Origin: an uncultured Spirochaetota bacterium
Lineage (GTDB): Bacteria > Spirochaetota > UBA4802 > UBA5550
Direction: 5' to 3'
DNA length: 34,829 nt
Assembly (NCBI GenBank): GCA_937872225.1
Contig: CALMRZ010000083.1
Coordinates: 1 to 34,829 of the forward strand
The translations under genes and the position numbers were made by a program. The number at the start of each line of letters is the position of its first letter. Within the stretch, counting starts at the first letter, position 1. Positions 30,104 through 34,829 of this stretch are shown here, in pieces. The notes beneath the pieces were generated by a model. It did no database searches, was not told where the DNA came from, and worked only from the letters and a program-made list of their open reading frames with translations.

Positions 30104-30134
30104 GCTTTCCCGCCGCCTCAGGCGGCGGGAAAGC
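30104..30134 (-). terminator. 14-bp perfect stem-loop between PPDK-like and gap genes
   Basis: GCTTTCCCGCCGCC (30104-30117) pairs exactly with 30121-30134 around a 3-nt loop. On the minus strand it is followed by an A/T stretch with two TATAAT boxes (30102-30097, 30096-30091) rather than a U-tract. It may end the upstream message, or allow partial readthrough into gap. Confidence 0.6.
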
Positions 30135-30145
30135 AAAATAAATCC

Positions 30146-33100
30146 TCAGTTAACATCCGCCGGGATGCCATGCTTCCGGGTCCGATGATAGCCCATGTAA
30201 ACATTCCCCGTTGATCCGTCAATGGTAATAAAATCGCCCTCCCGAACCAGGACATGGCCGTCCTCCGCCGAAGCGTACTCGACAAAGGCCTGGTTGTTGT
30301 CCTCATCGATATGCATGATGGAAAAGTCGCTGACGCCGGACTTCTCCAGGCGACGCATCTGCAGCACGGCGTGGGACGTCATCCCGCCGATGCAGGTGAG
30401 GATCCCGTCCGATTTTTCCATCCCCACCACGTCCTCGGGATTCGTCTCGGGGCGGATAAGGATCAACCGGTCGCCGGGGAATTTCTTCCGCAACTCGTCT
30501 ATGCGGTCTATCATGAAGACCGCCCTCCCTGAAACGACGCCCCCGGACGCGGCAAGGCCCTGCCCCAGGTGGTACGGCTCAATGGCCTGGGGAGGCTCAA
30601 CCAGTTCCTCGACTTCGAAGATCTGGTTCACCATGCCGCGCACCTGGAGTATGTAGAGGATCCCGTTCTCAATGGTGAATTCTATCTGGAGGTCGTTTCC
30701 CCACTTGTCCCGTATGCGCTGTACCGCGCAGAAGAGCATGTTATACAGCTCGGGGAACTTCTCCTCCATGGAAGGCATGGAGGCAAATTTGCGGTACACC
30801 TTTTTCTGGTCTTCACTGATGGGGAAAACCCGGGCTATGCCGCTGACGATGTCATGGCCCTGCGAACGGGTCTTGTACTCGCCGAAAAGGTCGATCTTCT
30901 CGTTGCCATGGTAGCGGCTGTGCACGACCCCCGTTATGCTGTCGGGGGATGAATTTCCGAAGACCATGTTCTGGATTATGACCGCGGTGCCCCACTCGTC
31001 CGATATATTCACCAGTTCGCGGTACTTAACCGCCACCGGCGAGTTCCAGGACCGGAACACGGCGACGATCGAGTAGAGGAGCTGTTCGTAGGGGTCCTCC
31101 GGTATGTAGTGGCCCTGGTTTCTTATCTCGTCAAAGTACTGGACCGCCAGGTCGGCCATCTGGTCCCCGGTCATTTTCTCCTTCAGGTCCACGCCGACCC
31201 TCTCCTTGTAGTCATACATCAGCGTCTCGAAGACCTGGCGGCTCATGCCGTAATACGATATGGCAAGGTCCTGGAGGAAACGGCGGTAACAGTCGCAGGC
31301 AAACCACTGGTCGGAGCGGGCGTAGTAATTCAGCACCTCCCGGGTCATCCCGACGTTGGTGATGGTGTCCATGACGCCGGGCATGGAAAAGACCGCGCCG
31401 CTGCGCACCGAAAGAAGCTGGGGATTGCGCGCGTTGCCGAACCTGTTCCCGGTGAACTTGTCGATGTACCGCTTCAGGAGATAGATCATCTGCTGCCGCG
31501 ATTCGGTGTCGTTTATGATGGCGTCGCCCAGGCGCTTGTAGAGCTCCGACGAGAGGATGATGCCGGGGGGGGCGTTGACCCCTTCCATGTTGGCGATGAA
31601 CAGGAGGCCGTGGGCCTTGCTGCCGATTTCCCAGACCGGGGCGAAGCGCTCCTCTTCGCCGTGGGCCTCGGCGATCTTCTTGATGTCGTGGATCTGGGCG
31701 TAATGGTCCTCGTCGTAGGGGTCATAGGGATCGAAGGGGTCGCTCGGGTCGTCGAGGAGCCTGATGACCTCCCACACGCTGTTGCCGACGCCGGGACTGC
31801 GGTGGTGCTCGTTCAGGCACACGGCGTCGCCCGATTCGCCGATCATTGCGACCAGGCGGTCCTTGAGGGAGATGAGAAAATTGTCAAAGAGCTGCAGCAG
31901 CGGGGACTGCATGATCTGGCTTCGGACAAAGCGGTCGATGATGATGTCGGCGTTCTCGGCGTTCTCCCGGGGAATGTACTGGCGGGCTATGCGTTTAACG
32001 CCGATGTTGCGGATCGCCTCGCGGCACACGTACTTGAACGTCTCGTTGAACCGGTCCGATATCTCGCCGTGGATGAACAGGGTATGGGTAACGATGTCCC
32101 TGAGCTGGGAAAGCTTCAGGTTGGGGGTCTCCAGCAGGTTGTTATAGTTCAGCATCTCCTGGTTCGCCAGCCCGTCGATGACGAAAGTCTTGATGAAGAG
32201 CTTCAGCACCTTCTTGACGTCGCCGAGTGAAACCGGCCTGCCCGACGGGATGTCCATCTCCTCGATTATCTTCTCGAAGAACCTGACCCTGATCAGGTTC
32301 ATGTGGAAAAAGACCTTGAGTGTATCGAATTTCTTTTCCTTGTAGGAGCCGTACATTGACGGGATCCCGAAGGCAATGTGCCGCTTCAGGTCGATGGTGT
32401 CCAGGGGCTCGAAGACCTGGCTTGAGAGAAGTATCTCGTCCTTTAAAACCAGCTGTTCCCTGAGAAGGACGTCCAGGGCCGACAGCGTATCAGGGCCCTT
32501 GATGGCATCGAAGAAGCCCGCCGGCGGCTCGAAGAGGATCTCCCGCGCGTACTGCTCGAGCTTTTCGATGACGCGGATGTCGGTGAAATTGTACTTGTCG
32601 AAGAGGAGCCGGTACACGTGGAGGAAGGTGATGAACTTCTCCATGTTCACCTTCGATACGTCGCGGGTGCGCACCTCGTCGAACATCTTCCTAAAGTCAT
32701 CGTCGGATATCTCGTATATGAACTTCCATATTATTTTCTTGGATGAGTCCAGGGAAAACTTGTTCCTGATGAAATGGAGTATCTTCGTCATCTCTGTCGG
32801 GAGCCGCGTCTCGAAATAGAGGTTGAAATAATGCAGCGCCTGCTCCTTCTCACCGTCGGTGACCCCCTCGAAGGAGCGGCTGTTAACGAACCCCAAGAAT
32901 GCGTCCTCATCAACCGTGTCGAGGAAGTCCCAGAACTTCCGGTCCCCCATGTCGGGGAACTGCCTTAACGCCTCCTGGTATATTTTACGGGGCGCGTCCT
33001 CCACGTCGAGGTTGACCAGGCGGAAAAACTCATCCAGGTTATCATACACCTCCGGCGGCACCATGTTCTTGAGGAGCGTCTTCTTCCCCGTCATCCAGTA

Positions 33101-34651
33101 CTCCATGACGCGCTGGATCAGGTACACCGTCTGGCTGCTCGATTCCACGTGGACCTGCTTGCGTATAAAGTGGATCAGGTCGTCCATCCTGTGGTTGGTG
33201 TCGATCCGCTCCGTGAATGACCGGATGTCGCCCGTGGCGCCGATGTCATGATAGAAGGCGGGGAACACCGAGGCGAGGGATATGATCAGATAAAAGACGT
33301 CACGGTAGTTGCTGTTGAGGAGCTTCGAGATGTCGCGCTGGAACACGTCGGTGTCCTTGAGGAACACCCCGTAGAGCTTCAGGTTGACGATGAGGCTCGC
33401 CGAGAGCTTTTTCATCACCGGCGGGTTTATCTCGATGAGCTTCATCCAGGTGCGGATGTTCTCCAGGTGGCTCGAATTCACGATCACCGACCAGTCCGAG
33501 GCGATCCCCGATATCTCCGGGAAGCTGAACTTCGAGCGGACCAGTATGTCCTCGAAGAAATCGATGAGGCCGATATTGCCCGACTCAATGACCGAACGGC
33601 CGATGTTATAAATCGTCGAAAAGGCGCCGGTGTAGTTGCCGCCCCGCTCGATCTCGGAAAGCAGCACCGGCATGACCAGGTTGATGACTTTCTGGAGAAG
33701 GGTAAAGCGGCTGCTTTTCACCAGAACCGAGCAGAGCGAGGCCAGGGTGCGGGAGATGAAAAGCTGGAGGTGCCGGTCCTCGCCCTCGTTGGACTTGCGG
33801 ATGAGGAACTCGAATATGTTGATGATCGCCTCGTCCTCATCAATCTCGCCGCCCTCGATGGACCCCTTGGCGAGAATGCATATCCTTTCCCAGAGGCTGG
33901 TGTTGTGCTTGAAGTCGACGATGTCGTTCTTCCCGAGGAAAAGCTCCGACGGTTTTTCGGCCGCAAGGCGCTCGATCTCCTCGCAACGGTGGGTATAGGC
34001 GGCCATGGTGACGGCCCGCAGGAGATCGACGAGCCGGTCACGGCCGGCGATATTTTTCAGAACGCCGTAGAGCTCGAGAATGTCCGCCTCCTGGACGATA
34101 ATGGCCCGCTCCATGTACACCCGGTACTGCAGCGCCAGGAGCCGGGCCACCGACTTCACGGCCGGGCTGTCGCCTTCCCCGTTTCTGCACAGGAGACTTC
34201 CGAAGGTGAAAAAGCGGTCATGGATGTTCTCGAAGAAGAACTTTTCCTCCGTCAGTTCTATCAGCAGGGAGAGATAATCGTCCACGGAGGAATCAAAAAA
34301 CTCCCTGAGGGGGCCGAAGGATGCGTCCCCGCCGGTTGACTTGTTGAGAACGAAGATATACCGGTCGAAATAGGTGTCGCAGGCCCTGATCGCCGATACC
34401 TTTTTCCGTATCGTGGCCTCGCGGAGGTAATGATACACCACGGGCATGACGGTTTGCGCATAGGGCAGGATGTCGAACAGGTAATCGAAGAGGTAGCCCC
34501 GGAGGCCGGTGATGGCGTATTTCCAGTCGATATTGGGGTGGGTAAGCTCTGCGATGAGGTTACTGGTCTTCTGCACCGCTCCCACCATGTCCCGAACCGG
34601 CAGGAGAAGTTCTTTTACGCGTTCCCTCATGTTCTCATCGACAGCAATCAT
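30146..34651 (-). CDS. Giant PPDK-like ATP-grasp/phosphohistidine protein with novel N-terminus
   Basis: This 1501-residue protein has three parts. Residues 1-960 show no recognised domain and look mostly helical (for example FFENIHDRFFTFGSLLCR, EKFITFLHVYRLLFDKYNF), perhaps a HEAT-like scaffold. A D/P-rich hinge (DPSDPFDPYDPYDEDHY) follows at about 966-985. The C-terminal 500 residues match the front half of pyruvate phosphate dikinase: IGSKAHGLLFIANM, LLSVRSGAVFSMPGVMDTI (about 1076), the metal-binding LQIEFTIENG and LQVRG, the swivel start LAASGGVVSGRAVF, then RPETNPEDVVGMEKSDGILT and GGMTSHA with phospho-acceptor H1427. The PEP/pyruvate TIM barrel is absent; the protein ends at IDGSTGNVYMGYH. 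It should phosphorylate its own His from ATP, with an unknown acceptor. GGAG lies 5 nt before the ATG. Confidence 0.9.
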   Translation of the reverse strand: MIAVDENMRERVKELLLPVRDMVGAVQKTSNLIAELTHPNIDWKYAITGLRGYLFDYLFDILPYAQTVMPVVYHYLREATIRKKVSAIRACDTYFDRYIFVLNKSTGGDASFGPLREFFDSSVDDYLSLLIELTEEKFFFENIHDRFFTFGSLLCRNGEGDSPAVKSVARLLALQYRVYMERAIIVQEADILELYGVLKNIAGRDRLVDLLRAVTMAAYTHRCEEIERLAAEKPSELFLGKNDIVDFKHNTSLWERICILAKGSIEGGEIDEDEAIINIFEFLIRKSNEGEDRHLQLFISRTLASLCSVLVKSSRFTLLQKVINLVMPVLLSEIERGGNYTGAFSTIYNIGRSVIESGNIGLIDFFEDILVRSKFSFPEISGIASDWSVIVNSSHLENIRTWMKLIEINPPVMKKLSASLIVNLKLYGVFLKDTDVFQRDISKLLNSNYRDVFYLIISLASVFPAFYHDIGATGDIRSFTERIDTNHRMDDLIHFIRKQVHVESSSQTVYLIQRVMEYWMTGKKTLLKNMVPPEVYDNLDEFFRLVNLDVEDAPRKIYQEALRQFPDMGDRKFWDFLDTVDEDAFLGFVNSRSFEGVTDGEKEQALHYFNLYFETRLPTEMTKILHFIRNKFSLDSSKKIIWKFIYEISDDDFRKMFDEVRTRDVSKVNMEKFITFLHVYRLLFDKYNFTDIRVIEKLEQYAREILFEPPAGFFDAIKGPDTLSALDVLLREQLVLKDEILLSSQVFEPLDTIDLKRHIAFGIPSMYGSYKEKKFDTLKVFFHMNLIRVRFFEKIIEEMDIPSGRPVSLGDVKKVLKLFIKTFVIDGLANQEMLNYNNLLETPNLKLSQLRDIVTHTLFIHGEISDRFNETFKYVCREAIRNIGVKRIARQYIPRENAENADIIIDRFVRSQIMQSPLLQLFDNFLISLKDRLVAMIGESGDAVCLNEHHRSPGVGNSVWEVIRLLDDPSDPFDPYDPYDEDHYAQIHDIKKIAEAHGEEERFAPVWEIGSKAHGLLFIANMEGVNAPPGIILSSELYKRLGDAIINDTESRQQMIYLLKRYIDKFTGNRFGNARNPQLLSVRSGAVFSMPGVMDTITNVGMTREVLNYYARSDQWFACDCYRRFLQDLAISYYGMSRQVFETLMYDYKERVGVDLKEKMTGDQMADLAVQYFDEIRNQGHYIPEDPYEQLLYSIVAVFRSWNSPVAVKYRELVNISDEWGTAVIIQNMVFGNSSPDSITGVVHSRYHGNEKIDLFGEYKTRSQGHDIVSGIARVFPISEDQKKVYRKFASMPSMEEKFPELYNMLFCAVQRIRDKWGNDLQIEFTIENGILYILQVRGMVNQIFEVEELVEPPQAIEPYHLGQGLAASGGVVSGRAVFMIDRIDELRKKFPGDRLILIRPETNPEDVVGMEKSDGILTCIGGMTSHAVLQMRRLEKSGVSDFSIMHIDEDNNQAFVEYASAEDGHVLVREGDFITIDGSTGNVYMGYHRTRKHGIPADVN

Positions 34652-34706
34652 TCTGCTCCGACCAGTTTCTCAGTAGTTGCAGACGTGCATCGCACTGCTT
34701 AACCAC

Positions 34707-34733
34707 ACTATAGTCGCCGCTTGATACGTCCAA
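34707..34733 (-). promoter_or_regulatory. Promoter candidate for PPDK-like gene
   Basis: On the minus strand, TTGGAC (34733-34728) and TATAGT (34712-34707) are 15 bp apart, about 55 nt before the start codon. The spacing is short. The remaining sequence to 34829 is AT-rich and shows no gene. Confidence 0.4.
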
Positions 34734-34829
34734 TAATAATTACGGCAGATTCTATACATTAATAATATTAGCTATTTTCCGGGATGCGTCAATTGCCGGA
34801 TATTGCTATTTGGCGTTAACAAAAAATGA

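Noticed and set aside
33248-34339. Open frame of 363 codons on the plus strand, and a similar one at 31109-32230
   Set aside because: Both are antisense shadows of the 1501-residue PPDK-like gene, with no motifs.

Overview
This 34.8 kb window is chromosomal DNA of a moderately GC-rich Gram-negative bacterium. The Gram-negative assignment rests on several lipoproteins with lipoboxes, a LolA-type periplasmic protein and a transmembrane chemoreceptor. A 2-hydroxyacyl-CoA dehydratase / benzoyl-CoA reductase type gene pair suggests anaerobic or facultative metabolism. The mix (START-domain exported proteins, SpoIIE-type phosphatase, 7TM chemoreceptor, PPDK-like giant protein) would fit an environmental spirochaete or a deltaproteobacterial-type lineage, but the taxon is an inference. 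I saw no phage, transposase, plasmid or CRISPR genes. Spacing is tight and most genes have clear Shine-Dalgarno sequences; these were used to trim many starts.

Layout. 1-3.2 kb (minus): a translationally coupled operon of hybrid sensor kinase, NarL-type response regulator and rlmL, which runs off the left edge. 3.4-4.2 kb (minus): a lipoprotein followed by a small HEXXH membrane protein. 4.2-5.0 kb: a long AT-rich leader with strong stem-loops in front of a 62-residue protein. 5.0-7.0 kb: a Sir2 deacylase and a membrane-anchored alpha/beta hydrolase. 7.2-11.7 kb: two dehydratase-family subunits, convergent with a FATP-like acyl-CoA synthetase. 11.9-14.2 kb: a membrane protein, an exported-type EEP-family phosphoesterase and a tiny cysteine-rich protein. 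14.28-14.45 kb: tRNA-Pro(TGG) and tRNA-Arg(TCT) with a shared terminator. 14.5-16.3 kb: a 7TM methyl-accepting chemotaxis protein. 16.4-24.3 kb: two paralogous START-like exported proteins flanking a zinc-ribbon/DUF2231-like fusion, an ion antiporter, an Hsp20, an RsbU/SpoIIE phosphatase and a FAD oxidoreductase. 24.5-25.9 kb: a LolA-like protein and a monohaem lipoprotein. 25.4-28.3 kb: three damaged genes: a collapsed Uxx-star glutaredoxin-like gene, a DUF763 gene split by a perfect 130-bp tandem duplication, and a pirin gene with a single-base frameshift. 28.3-34.7 kb (minus): a small lipoprotein, a divergent GAPDH and a 1501-residue protein carrying the ATP-grasp and phosphohistidine domains of pyruvate phosphate dikinase behind about 960 residues of unrecognised sequence.

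The strongest candidate for something undescribed is the 1501-residue PPDK-like protein. It has the machinery to phosphorylate a histidine from ATP but lacks the PEP/pyruvate barrel, and it lies just upstream of an atypical GAPDH. Other notable signals are several near-loopless perfect palindromes at gene ends, a 93-nt inverted repeat containing a tRNA T-arm-like sequence, and the run of broken genes around 25.4-28.3 kb, which could be real decay or sequencing/assembly error.
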